NCBI GenBank assembly: GCA_030704615.1
Contig: CM060733.1
Location: 65,348,001 to 65,412,000 of the forward strand
Origin: Takakia lepidozioides
Lineage: Eukaryota > Streptophyta > Takakiopsida > Takakiales > Takakiaceae
DNA: 64,000 nucleotides
Direction of reading: 5' to 3'
Shown here: positions 44,698 through 54,499 of the stretch, one piece after another
How positions within the stretch are numbered: position 1 is the first letter of the stretch
Layout: each line of letters opens with the position of its first letter
Translations under genes and position numbers: made by a program
Notes under the pieces: model-generated
The model's database searches: none
The model's input: only the letters and a program-made list of their open reading frames with translations
Told to the model about the DNA's origin: nothing

Positions 44698-45303
44698 TTT
44701 ACGAGTGAGTGGTCGCATTGTAAGTTGCTTCCTGATTTTGTGAGGCACCTCCCCTCGTTTTTTTATTTCTTTGAAAGACCGTTTCTGCTGCTTCTGCTGG
44801 TATTGACATTCTTCAAGTGGATTTGTTCTTACTGTAGGATGCCAAGTACTGTAGGAGAGTACTGTAGGAGGGACGTCTACACCACAGTTCATGGGCAGGA
44901 GGAACGTGCATTTTTTTGCCAGGGGGGATTTCATGCCTAGTCCAGAAAGGGACTACATCCTTCTTATGTTGCCCGGCTTGCTTCGGTGTCCATTAGGAGG
45001 TGTTCCGAACCTAGTCGTGTACAGCAGATTTTAGACGAGGCAAGCCTCAAGAAAATGAAGATGAGGGAGGAGGCAGCATCTATTAGAGCCCGTCAGGCTC
45101 GTAGATTTGTCTTGGATTCAGCTGAGGAAAGTGGGGGAGAAGATGCAGAAGATTCCCAGGAGGTGAGGTGGACAGTCCCTCAAGAGGACGGGATTTTTGA
45201 GAGGCATAGTGGAACTGATGCATCACAGAGCTCGGAGGATGAGGGGGATGAGGAGGATGAGGAAGAAGGTGGGGCAAGTTCCTCAGAGGGTGTAGGAGAG
45301 TAG
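44698..45303 (+). pseudogene. Surviving last exon of the MULE2 cargo gene
   Basis: Plus-strand equivalent of MULE1 10,890-10,297. It begins at the end of the previous exon (TTTACGA|GTGAGT), keeps the intron and the acceptor region (altered by a short GTACTGTAGGA duplication near 44,850), then reads to GASSSEGVGE and a stop at 45,303. Open part 44,986-45,303: RRCSEPSRVQQILDEASLKK, then the acidic tail. The exon is about as conserved as the transposon ends, while all methyltransferase exons are deleted. Confidence 0.75.
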
Positions 45304-45639
45304 TGCCCATTCCGGCTATGACAGTTAGAACACACTTGTATAGACATGGCTTGCCACAAAATTTGCAATAAAATGTGGCATTTCAAGTCCATTGGTGCCA
45401 CATTCCAACTTCACATGACCCTATTTTCGTGCCTCCTAACCCTATTTCCGTGGACACACAATGGTCTGCTCATGTTTTTTTTTTTCGCTCTTGCTCATGC
45501 CGCTCATGAAATAGCAGCCCCCGTCTGGCATCATTATGTATTAGTCATATAGTGCTTTCCCCAGCGAACGAACCTTAGAACTAATTAATCCTCTTTTAGG
45601 ATTGATTCTAGTTTTATTCTACATCTGCCCAATATGGGC

Positions 45640-46310
45640 CTCCAAGGACCTCCAATCGTCCTCCAACCAGCCCTCACAAGGCTCCACAGGCCTGCAAAAC
45701 TTGGCCTCGAAGGACCTCAAATAGTCCTTCAAACAGCCCCAAGCAGGCTCCACAAACCTGCAAGATATTGGCTTCAATAGACTCTAAATAGTCCTCAAGC
45801 AGGCCCCAATACCTGCAAAATATTGGCCTCAATAGACCCCAAATAGTCCTCAAGCAGGCCCCAATACCTGCAAGATATTGGCCTCAATAGACCCCAAATA
45901 GTCCTCAAAGCACGCCCCAGAAGGCTCCAAAAATATCCATAGTCAGTCGATTTTTCATGCGTCACTGACCAAATTTCATCCAAAACCGCAATTTCTCATA
46001 CGCAGGTCCGATACTTCATCCGCCGCGATAGTTCATCCATCGGTGCGATATTTCATCCACTGACGCAATTTCATCCGCTGGCACTGTTTCATCCGTTGCC
46101 ACGATTTGTCATCCAATAGCGCGATAGTTCATCCGCTGATGAGATTTCATCCGCTGGCGCAGTTTCATCCGTCGACGTGATTTTTCATCCGATAGCGCGA
46201 TAGTTCATCCGCTGACGAGATTTCATCCTCTGGCGCAGTTTCATCCACTGCAACCGATTCTCATCCAGGAGCGCCAATTTTCATCCACTGGCTCAATAGT
46301 TCATCCGATT
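45640..46310. repeat. Tandem repeats in the 3' flank/LTR of copy A
   Basis: 45,640-45,930: about five 50-60-bp units (CTCAAGCAGGCCCCAATACC, TATTGGCCTCAATAGACC). 45,965-46,310: about fifteen imperfect units of TTCATCCGCTGGCGC type. They lie where the F and A leaders have decamer repeats, just before an AAGCTAGGGTTTG segment (46,398) that also follows the repeats at 55,743. No coding sequence. Confidence 0.75.
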
Positions 46311-46607
46311 GGACAATGGTGGTGCTCCCAACTCTGGGGCAATGTTCCCACGCGTTCCTATGCGTTCCCACGAGTTCCCAAGCGTTCTCACGCGTTCCCA
46401 AGCTAGGGTTTGCGCCGCTTTGCCTCTGCGATTGTTGCAACGAGCTATGGCTTCTATGGAGCAACCAGAGGTGCTGTTCTCGGTGTGCCTCTAACTCCCT
46501 GAGCAAGTTATTTGCCACACAACAAGCTCTCTTTCTCTATAGAACTTATTGAAACAAGTATAGAACAAGCTATTGAGCTTTCTATGGCATACCCTCTTCT
46601 AGCCATC

Positions 46608-47306
46608 TGTCGTGCGCATACATATCGCTACACAACTACATCGTTGTCCAAAACCACACAACACATGTGCACACCACACACTAGTATACCACTAGTCTAC
46701 CACTAGTCCAGCCACTAGTCCAACCACTAGGCTACAACTAGTCAGTCACTAGGCTGCCACTACGCTGCCCACTATGGCAGTCACTAGTCCACACAATGAT
46801 AAAGAGGAAGAATACAAGCACAAGCTCATGCGAGCTCACAAAGCTGAAGCATAAACTCATGCATATATAACCTCATCACTCAAATACAAGTCAAGCCAAG
46901 TGCACCCCACGCCATGGGGAATCCACACTACGGCGCCATAGCTAGGCGCGGTGAGGCTCAACTCGAGAGAAAGATGAGCCTCCCGCTTGCCGTGAAGATA
47001 ACCACTCCAGGGCCTAAATCTGCCTTGACCCCTGGATTGACACTTGGGCCAATCCCAAATGTCAATATGTAAAAGCTAGCTATTTCCTAGCTAGTTTCAC
47101 ACTAGTGGTAAAATAACTTGACAGCTGTCGTGCGCATACATATCGCTACACAACTACATCGCTGTCCAAAACCACACAACACATGTGGTGCACACACACT
47201 AGTATAGTATACCACTAGTCCACCACTAGTCCAACCACTAGGCTACAACTAGTCAGTCACTAGGCTGCCACTACGCTGCCCACTATGGCAGTCACTAGTC
47301 CACACA
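46608..47306 (-). repeat. 3' end unit of copy A: about 185-bp direct repeats flanking a B unit
   Basis: Direct repeats 46,608-46,795 and 47,126-47,306 (TGTGTGGACTAGTGACTG ... GCGCACGACA on the minus strand) flank a B unit (46,798-47,123). The right repeat follows the polypurine tract (GCTAGGGGGG, about 47,310-47,320). The same layout occurs at 9203-9742 with an unrelated flanking-repeat sequence. The B unit is nearly identical to 57,216-57,544 at the other end of copy A. Confidence 0.75.
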
Positions 47307-47566
47307 ATCGCCCCCCTAGCTGGTGCTTAGGTCCCTCTAAGTCCAGGTAGCCACAAGATGTGATAGTGACCATAGCCTCACTAAGTCCTCCACCACTATC
47401 CCTACTACACTCAAACTCGATAGATCAAGAGGCCGGGTGCAAGAGTTGCCCCATCGTTAGTCGCCGTCTTGCAACCTGTGAACTTGAGCTTGGGATCTCA
47501 TGTATTGACTCCTATGAGCTTGGCCTCCCATGTCTTGTTAGCTGCCTCCAGTCATGTCCACTGCCA

Positions 47567-48062
47567 CTATCCCAAGCAGTGTGGACACAACCAATCTCCG
47601 TCAGGAACCTTCTCAAGAGGTGGTGTCAAGCATCCCATATGCCAACCCCTTGAGCATCGATCACACACCAGCATGGTGGCTGCCCCTTTGGCAGACCCAC
47701 AGAGCATGCACCTCAAACCTGCAGGTACCACTGCCAAGTTTGGGTCAACTCTGCCATCGACATTGGGAAGGTGACATGGCGCACAATTACGCACATGGTC
47801 CTTCCAAGTCATGCCATCCCGACCCTCCAAGATCAGGACCCCTGAGGGCAACACCTCTCGAACCCTCAGAATAACACGCCCTGCAGTAACATCCAGAGTC
47901 GTAGGAGCAGTCTGCTGCAAATAAACATAGTCACCAGGGCTAAACCTCCGAACCCCAGGACGATATCCTCCACCACGTATAGTGGCATACCTCAACGTAT
48001 CACGGTGCTGTGCAATGGCAAGGTTCTCAAAAGCCATGGGCATGACTTTCTTGAACAACGAA
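47567..48062 (-). pseudogene. Copy A integrase tail with C4HC3 PHD finger
   Basis: Open from the deletion junction near 48,060: LFKKVMPMAFENLAIAQHRD, GGGYRPGVRRFSPGDYVYL (GPY/F-like), VTAGRVILRVREVLPSGVLI, then a complete PHD finger at the very C-terminus (47,713-47,570). Zinc ligands follow Cys-x2-Cys (CMLC), 11 residues, CDRC, four residues, His, two residues, Cys (SRGWHMGC), 14 residues, CPHC. PHD fingers bind histone H3 tails, usually reading Lys4 methylation state, so the domain could steer integration, as chromodomains do in chromoviruses. The frame ends just after the last Cys pair (stop at 47,567). Copy C encodes the same domain. Confidence 0.85.
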
Positions 48063-48360
48063 GTCAAGACTCCACCTGTAGCCCAATCCCATGATAGGTA
48101 AAGGATGCAACTGTGGTGTAGGGGCGTTGAATGAAGCACGCACCCTGTCACACACCATGCACCTAGCCACAAACTGTTGCACCTCTGTATGCAACCACGC
48201 CACCAATACTGCCCTGCAGTAAACTGTGAGTGCGTCGCACTCCAAAATGCCCCAACTCCTCATGGCATGCCGCACTAACCGTGCACGCTGTGTGGGGTGA
48301 GGCACAATCCTCACCCGACCATCCTCCACACTCGAAGTAGGTGTATCCCCTCCCACTTGA
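48063..48360 (-). pseudogene. Copy A integrase zinc-binding region; catalytic core deleted
   Basis: The frame RARLVRHAMRSWG, then after a frame change near 48,240 EVQQFVARCMVCDRVRASFN and IMGLGYRWSLDF. This gives the His and Cys pairs of the H2C2 domain and the segment just before the first catalytic Asp. At about 48,062 it jumps directly to the integrase tail, so some 200 residues with the DDE triad are missing. Copy C still has the end of that core (FSPYFVLFGREPDL). Confidence 0.75.
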
Positions 48361-49996
48361 ACCTCTTGGCTCGTTGCAGGATCCGATCCCTCTCCCTGGC
48401 AGTCACAATGGCTGCCGTGTCTCCCGTGCGGAGGTAGTCCAACACAGCCGAATCCTCATGTATATCTCTGGCACCACCTAGCTCATCACTAGCCTCAGGG
48501 TCCTCAGACACTCCGTCTACAGTCATCCCTGTTGTAGGTCCAATCTGACCTCCCGATGCCAAGATACACAAAAATGCAGATGCGTGCCATCCCGGCACCA
48601 TCTCCTCGTCCGTCTCACCATGCCACCGAGCTCCAGTGTCATCCTGCTGGCTCATGCATGGATTGCGACTCAATCCATCCGCATCCCGATTGACCAAACC
48701 CGGTCGATGCACAACCTGAAAGTCATACTCCTGGAGTATAAGTGCCCACCGTGCAAGCTTCCCCGTAAGCTTGTCTGACTCCATCAACCACTTGAGTGGC
48801 TGGTGATCCGTGACAAGGGTGAAAAGATTGCCGTATAGATAGCACCTGAAGTGTGCCACGGCCCACACTGCAGCTAAGCACTCTCCCTCATATGAGCTGT
48901 ACTTAGCCTCTGCAGCGTTGTTCGAGCGGCTAGCGTAAGCCACTACGAACTCTCTTCCCTCATCATCCACCTGTGTGAGCACCGCTCCAAGCCCCAGCAT
49001 GCTCCAATCCGTATGCAGCTGAAAGGGACGCCCCCTGATAGGTCGTCTCAAGATAGGCGCCGAGGTCAACCTCGCCTTGAGCTCTTGAAAAGCTCGTTCC
49101 TGCTCATCTTCCCACTGCCACTCCTGGTCCACCTTGGTCAGCTTGGTTAGAGCCTTTGCAATGGTACTAAATCCCTTGACAAACCGTCTATAATAGTTTG
49201 CCAACCCCATGAAAGCTCGAACTCGGCTCACATCCGTGGGGCGTGGAATTTGTGCAATGGCCTCTACCTTAGTCTGCTGTACCCCCAATCCTCCAGGATA
49301 TATCATGTGACCCAGATACTCAATCTGGTTGTGGAAAAACTTGCACTTCCCCGGATGCAACTTCAATCCGTGCGCTCTCAAGCGCTCCAATACCACCTGA
49401 AGGTGTCTCTCATGCTCCTCCATCGTAACACTAAAGATGATGATGTCATCTATGTAGCACCGAGCAAAGTCCACCCCTGCTAGAATCCTATCCATGACTC
49501 TCTGAAACTCTGCAGGAGCATTCTTAAGCCCAAATGGTAAGAACCGCCACTGATATAGGCAATCCTTGCCGTGCTCATTGATCCCCCAGAATGCCGTCTT
49601 CTGCTTGTCCGCCTCCTTGATTGGCAACTGGTGATATCCGGATCGTAAATCCAAAGTGCTAAAGGCCTTAGCATGCCCGATGGCATCAAAGATCTCCTCT
49701 GGTGTTGGCATGGCATACTTATCGGACTTGGTCTGACGATTTACAGGCCGGTAATCACCGCACATACGTCTCTCCGTCCAATTGCCATAGACATCCTTCT
49801 TGGCTGGCATCACTGTGGCTGAAGCATACTCTCCACCAGAGAGCTCCACCAAACCTGCCTCCCAGAGATCTTGAGTCCTCATCTGAATCAAAGACCTCTC
49901 CATGTCACTGTATCTATAGGGTCTCCGAAAGATTGGCGTGTCAGTGGCCAACTCAATACGGATCTCTTGACCCTTCAGTGCTCCCAAGTCCTTCAA
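48361..49996 (-). CDS. Copy A reverse transcriptase and RNase H
   Basis: A 562-codon open frame. RT runs from about residue 25: RRMCGDYRPVNRQTKSDKY, motif A LDLRSGYHQLPI (115-126), FLPFGLKNAPAEFQRVMD, catalytic YIDD at 181-184, then LGHMIYPGGL. RNase H has the acidic positions LHTDWSMLGLGAVL, SYEGECLAAVWAVAHF, LVTDHQPLKWL and RDADGLSRNP. It ends with the start of the integrase region (AIVTARERDRILQRAKRFKW) before a frame change near 48,350. RT and RNase H look enzymatically intact. It follows the methyltransferase with an acidic linker (50,433-50,026) between them. Confidence 0.9.
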
Positions 49997-50439
49997 ACTG
50001 AAGGCAAAGCAATTCCTGTAAGCCCTCAGGAACCGCCGTATACGTCGTCTCTCTCCTCCGGTGACAATGGGTCCAATGTCAGGCTCCCAATTGTCCTCCG
50101 TAACTGCAACCTTAAGTCCAGTGGGCTTAGAGGTAGAGGACGCGTCCCGTGGTTGCTATGTGCAACCTCTTGAGCAGTACTCCCTACCTGCTCAGTCAAT
50201 GACAAGGCCTCATCCTGCCCCATCATCTCATCCTTGAGGACCTCCTCAACTCGAGAAGAATCCCCAACCTCATCCATCACAGCCGCCTTGGCTGCCAACT
50301 CCCTCTGAACCTCGAGCACCTCCCACGTGTGCCATGGATGCATGCACCCCGTGGTCCTCATATGCTCGCCCCCACTCACTGCCTGTACCGTCTCGGTAGG
50401 CAGAGAGACCATTGAGGGAAGTGTATTCCGCACTCTGCG

Positions 50440-51411
50440 TTTGCTCAGCTAGAGCCAAGCTGATAATCCAGGTCAAGCAATTGAGATCCATTGCTTGCCC
50501 CAACACTTGACGACGTGATGCCTCAGAAAGAGACGACACCGCCGTGGTACCAGTGGTAAAACCCATTGCCCGCTCACGCTCGTCAGCATTAGGCTCCACT
50601 AACTGCTGCAACTGAGCATCCCACAGGAGGCCAGGTCCACTATCCCGGAAAGCATGCGATCCTGGGAAGCTGAGCAGTGTAGGTAATGCTGCTCGTGGTT
50701 GACCCACCTTGTTGACCACTGCCAAAGGCGAACGGTCATCGTGTCTCACACGTTGAGACTGCCTCCCTGTGTCCAGAATGTTATCCACTGTGAGATGTGC
50801 TGGCCGCTGCACCCCATCAAATGCACGCTTGAGCAGTGCGGGTGGCATCAAGTTAGTCCACCATAGCCGTGGACGATGAGCCCGTGACCCACTGTAGCTG
50901 CATCTAGCAACACTGCTGACCCAAGCCACGACCGGACTTGATGCACACTGGCCATCACCCTGGCCCGAGAATCGCCCATCAGTGGCACATTCTCCAAGAT
51001 GTATGCTGGAGATACAGCTTGATGAAGCTGCAAGTGGCGCAAAACCCGCACCATCTCCCAAAACAGACCCGACCTCGAGTCTCGCAATCCATTGCCATGC
51101 CCGGCTGATGAATGCCCTTGGCAGGGCCAACCTGCCACTACCAGATCAATGGAGCCAACCCGCTCCAAATCCTGCGCCCCCAGCAACGAAATGTCTGCTG
51201 GCAAGGCCTGCTGATATCCACGAATTGCAGACACCGACAACAACTCAGGGTACCGCTGCACCAACTGAGCAACATGGCGAAGTGAAACGCGTCGTGCAGT
51301 CTCATCCCTCTCCACATACAGGTAACGCCGAACTCGTACACCTGCCTGTAACACAGCAGCCAATCCGGTGCTGATCCCGCCAAACAAGTCCAGAAAGACA
51401 AATGCCTTCAT
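50440..51411 (-). CDS. Copy A C5-cytosine DNA methyltransferase, DNMT3-like, one frameshift
   Basis: Transfers methyl from SAM to cytosine C5. Motif I FLDLFGGISTGLAAVLQAG, motif II YVERDE, motif IV GWPCQGHSSAGHGNG with the catalytic Cys (about 51,122), motif VI AYILENVPLMGD. After a one-base loss near 50,893 in frame 2 come motif VIII SRAHRPRLWWTNL and the IX-X region NADERERAMGF...RRQVLGQAMDLNCLTWI. Motif order is the normal I to X, with no large target-recognition domain, and motif VIII (AHRPRLWWTNL) resembles AHRARYFWGNL of DNMT3, so DNMT3-like. PCQ rather than PCN is unusual for DNMT3. About 320 residues, catalytic domain only. It sits between protease and RT. Self-methylation of element DNA is a proposed role for such enzymes, not shown here. 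Confidence 0.85.
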
Positions 51412-52335
51412 CCGGATACTGCCACACAATAGGTGTGGTGTCCAATGGAGACAATTGAGGTGGTCCTGGTGCAATCCCCACACTCTCCTCCTCTCCTGAC
51501 GGTACAAAAGCCTCCACCCAGGCTTGTTGCACCCGTCGATCAGCATCCCGCTGCAAATCCTTGCTCGTGCCCCACAATGGAGTCTGAGCAACCATGGTAG
51601 GCAACTCCGCCATACCATACATGTCATCCTGCTCTCCGGAGGTGGTACATCCTCTGAATGAGCATTGCCCTCAAGCAACTCTCTAGGCCAACTCACTGCG
51701 CTGTGAATGCTGCTAGTGTCGGCATCTTGCCTCGCTGGGCAACCGCAACTCCTCCTATGAACGTCACAGGGAGCTGCACGCCGGCCCTCCCCTGACTGCC
51801 ATGCAGGCCTATAGGAAGCTGACTCCTCCCAAAAATCCAGGGTGAAGCCCATGGGGTACAACACTGCCCCACCAACCAGGACATCGTATGAGACTGCGTC
51901 TGTCACAATGGCCTTGGCTCGCATCACTGAGCCATCTGTAGGGTGATCCGGCCGTAGTCTGATAGCCAACTCATGCCGTGTCATGCCCCGAGCCTGCTCC
52001 GATCCTCCCAGAGACGTCTGTATCTGGAAAGGACAAGGCTCCATATCCGCCTCCGTGAGGCCCAAGCCTGCAATAGCAGCTCTGCCCAGCATCAGTGGCT
52101 GAGCTCCCGAGTCCAACAAGACTCGCAGTGGCCGGTACCTCTTGCCTGCCGGTCCACTCAAACAGAAAATGCCATCCTGGTTGTCTAACATGACAACTCC
52201 AGGTGTCACCATGGCGCGCTCAATGGCTGGCCTAGCTGGCAGCTCCATCAACCTGGCAGCTGCAGCTTGCCATGGCGCCGCCGTGGCAGTCTTGACCCTC
52301 AAATCCGAGGATCCCTCCGGCACTACACCTCCCAC
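51412..52335 (-). CDS. Copy A retroviral-type aspartic protease and linker
   Basis: Open from 52,335. The active site DSGA is at residues 75-78 in RVLLDSGAQPLMLGRAAI, and VLVGGAVLYPMGFTLDFW near 152-169 is the second conserved block. Matures the gag-pol polyprotein. Beyond residue 170 the better coding frame is another one (51,622-51,420: MAELPTMVAQTPLWGTSKDL...VWQYPDE), so one or two indels lie in the linker before the methyltransferase. Confidence 0.75.
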
Positions 52336-54351
52336 TATCTCCGCAGAAGATGAAGTAACCTCCCACTCTCACAGAGTGTAGCTGCCAGCCTGAACACCTC
52401 AGCTGGTCTTACCCCCGGCGTCGCAATCATGGTAGCCGAGAACAATGGAGCCTGGCACACAGATGTGGCCGCTCCTAGCAGCACACTAGCTGCCGTAGCC
52501 TTGGCAACACTAGGTAGTGGTGCTACCCGTGTAGCTCTCCCCAATGGCATAGTAACCTCCGCCTCGGTAACAGTCGGGCGAGAACTAGGTGCCATGGATG
52601 GCGTCGACACTGTCTCCGCCAATGTGAATGACTGAGGAAGCCTAGCCTGACGGCTTGCCTCCCCACGCTGTGGATCCAACTCCACCTCTGCACCTCGTGG
52701 CTCAGGAACTCGTGCTGCTCCTCGAGTCACGGCTGCAGCAGACTCCACCTGCACTAGTGGTAGTGCTGCTCCACACATGAATCCCATGCCTCCCATATCT
52801 CCTCCCTCAGGAGCAGGAGGTGGACCATCCGGCCTTAGAGCCGGTACCACCTGAGCTGTAGCCATGGCAGCGAGCCTCTGCTCTAGCTGCTGAAGCCGGT
52901 TGGCCATGCCTTGGTCAACACCCTGACCTCCGCGTCCTTGGCCACGTTGAGCTTGCCCTTGGCCTGCACCTCGTGGCTGGCCACCTCGTCCTCTCTGGGC
53001 TGCTCCACCTCGCCCCCGGCCACCATTGTTCCCTTGGAACTGGCCTGGGCGCAACTCAGGATGCAAACCATAACACTGGGCCTCTCCATGCCCGTGCTTG
53101 CCACAATGCCCACACTGCAACTGTGCAGGCTGTGCATGTGCCGACCCTTTGCCTCCCTCTGGGCAATCCTTCTTGACATGGGGTCCTCCACATGTCCAGC
53201 ACACCCACATCCGCCCGTTGTTGGCCAGCAAATGAAGGGAGAGACCCCTGCATCTGAGGTCCTCTCTGCCCTTCCCTGAGCTTCACCTGAGCCCCCTTTG
53301 CCTTGAGCACGTTGAGGTAGTGGTTGGCTAGGAGCACCACTACCCCGTGGTGTCTCCTTAGCAAATCCCACCATGACCACTCGTTCCTCCACCATGTTGA
53401 GCTCTATCCGCTCTGCCAGCAAAAACACATTTGCTAAGGTGGGTTGGCCGCTTGTAGGAGAGTTGCATCCCGCACCCTTCTCCTCAGCTCCTTGTCCAAT
53501 ATCCCATACCAGAATTGGACTGCCTGAGCTTCCGTAACCCTTGGGTTACATTTATCAAGCGCCTCATGCGAGTGAAAGCCTCCCTCAAGCTCTCGGTCGG
53601 CTTCCGTTGGAACTCTTGCAAGCTCCGCAACTTCTCTGTCCTCACCCCTTGGTAGTTCCCTCTCAACTCTTCGAAGAACTCCACAACAGGGTTGAAGGCA
53701 GGCACGGGTGCTAGTGCTGGTGCGGTAGTGGCTTGGGTGGACGTCGTAGCTACTGTACCACCAGTCCCACTGCTGCTTTGCTGAAGCTGCCGGTGCAGCG
53801 GCAGGTGTAGCCACTGCCCTCGTGCTCTAGTGCCCCTAGTGATGGAGACATAGTCGGGTGACCAGTACATCCTCCACTCCTCGATCTCAACCTCATGCCC
53901 CCGCCTGAACTCATGGTAATCATCCATAGGCGCCCCCTCAAGGTGCTGAAACAGCCCCTTTCCATGCCATGAACGGCGTAAATAGTTGTGGATTGCGCAT
54001 TTGCTGCAAATCACACCAACTATCAAACTCTTGGATAAAATCATCCAACTCAATGGTGCCCACCCCCAGAGTACCTTCGTGGCCCCTTGGTAGCTCCATA
54101 CATCTCCTCCATTGTGTCCCACAATAATGGCAAAGAAACAACTTGCACCGCCGGTATGAGTCCTCCTGATTCACAATCCGAATCAGAACCTTCCGTGGAA
54201 GACACAGGAGGTGAAGGTGGCCTAAACCGCACACCTCGTCTCGTGTACCCACTAGTATCGCTAGTGCTCGAACCGGCACTGTCCCAGCAACTAGTGGCAC
54301 CTCCGTGTTGACACTCAACCGGTCATGAACATGTCCCAACCCCCTCTCCAC
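52336..54351 (-). pseudogene. Copy A gag, frameshifted
   Basis: Capsid 54,122-53,560 (MDDYHEFRRGHEVEIEEWRM, SLREAFTRMRRLI), continuing in another frame with AVQFWYGILDKELRRRVRD, then AERIELNMVEERVVMVGF. Nucleocapsid 53,231-52,340 has zinc knuckles CWTCGGPHVKKDC and CGHCGKHGHGEAQC, a Gly/Arg/Gln-rich segment and a long Pro/Ala-rich tail reaching the protease. Frame changes: about 54,060, 53,543 (one G missing relative to copy B), 53,450 and 53,225. Upstream of 54,122 the start region has RPPSPPVSSTEGSDSD, as in copy B. Confidence 0.85.
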
Positions 54352-54499
54352 AAGGTAACCGGGTAGAGAACCTGTTGCGGCTTATGGTTTGGAATACTAA
54401 GTTCCTAACATAGCCTACACCTGAACTTGCATGACCATGTGGAATATCATGAAGATACTCCTCAACCGCCCTCCACGAGCTTCAAAAATTCGGCCTTCC

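Larger units (their letters stand above)
41511..45522 (-). mobile_element. MULE2: 4-kb remnant of a MULE1-like transposon
   Basis: Minus-strand copy related to MULE1, keeping the left (cargo) terminus at 45,522, whose inward reading GGGGGCTGCTATTTCATGAG is identical to MULE1. Order from right: last cargo exon (45,303-44,698), palindromic arrays (44,690-42,520), transposase start (about 42,390-41,570), a 50-bp piece of mid-transposase, then truncation against F2 pol at 41,510. The methyltransferase and ParB exons and nearly all of the transposase are gone. The base pairs outside the end (GTCTGGCAT, 45,523-45,531) should be one copy of its target duplication; the other end is lost. Confidence 0.8.

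Noticed and set aside
46798-47123. B unit as a complete short LTR or MITE on its own
   Set aside because: It has TG...CA-like ends, but in three of five copies the same further sequence follows it, so it is part of a longer LTR or leader; no short target duplication flanks it.
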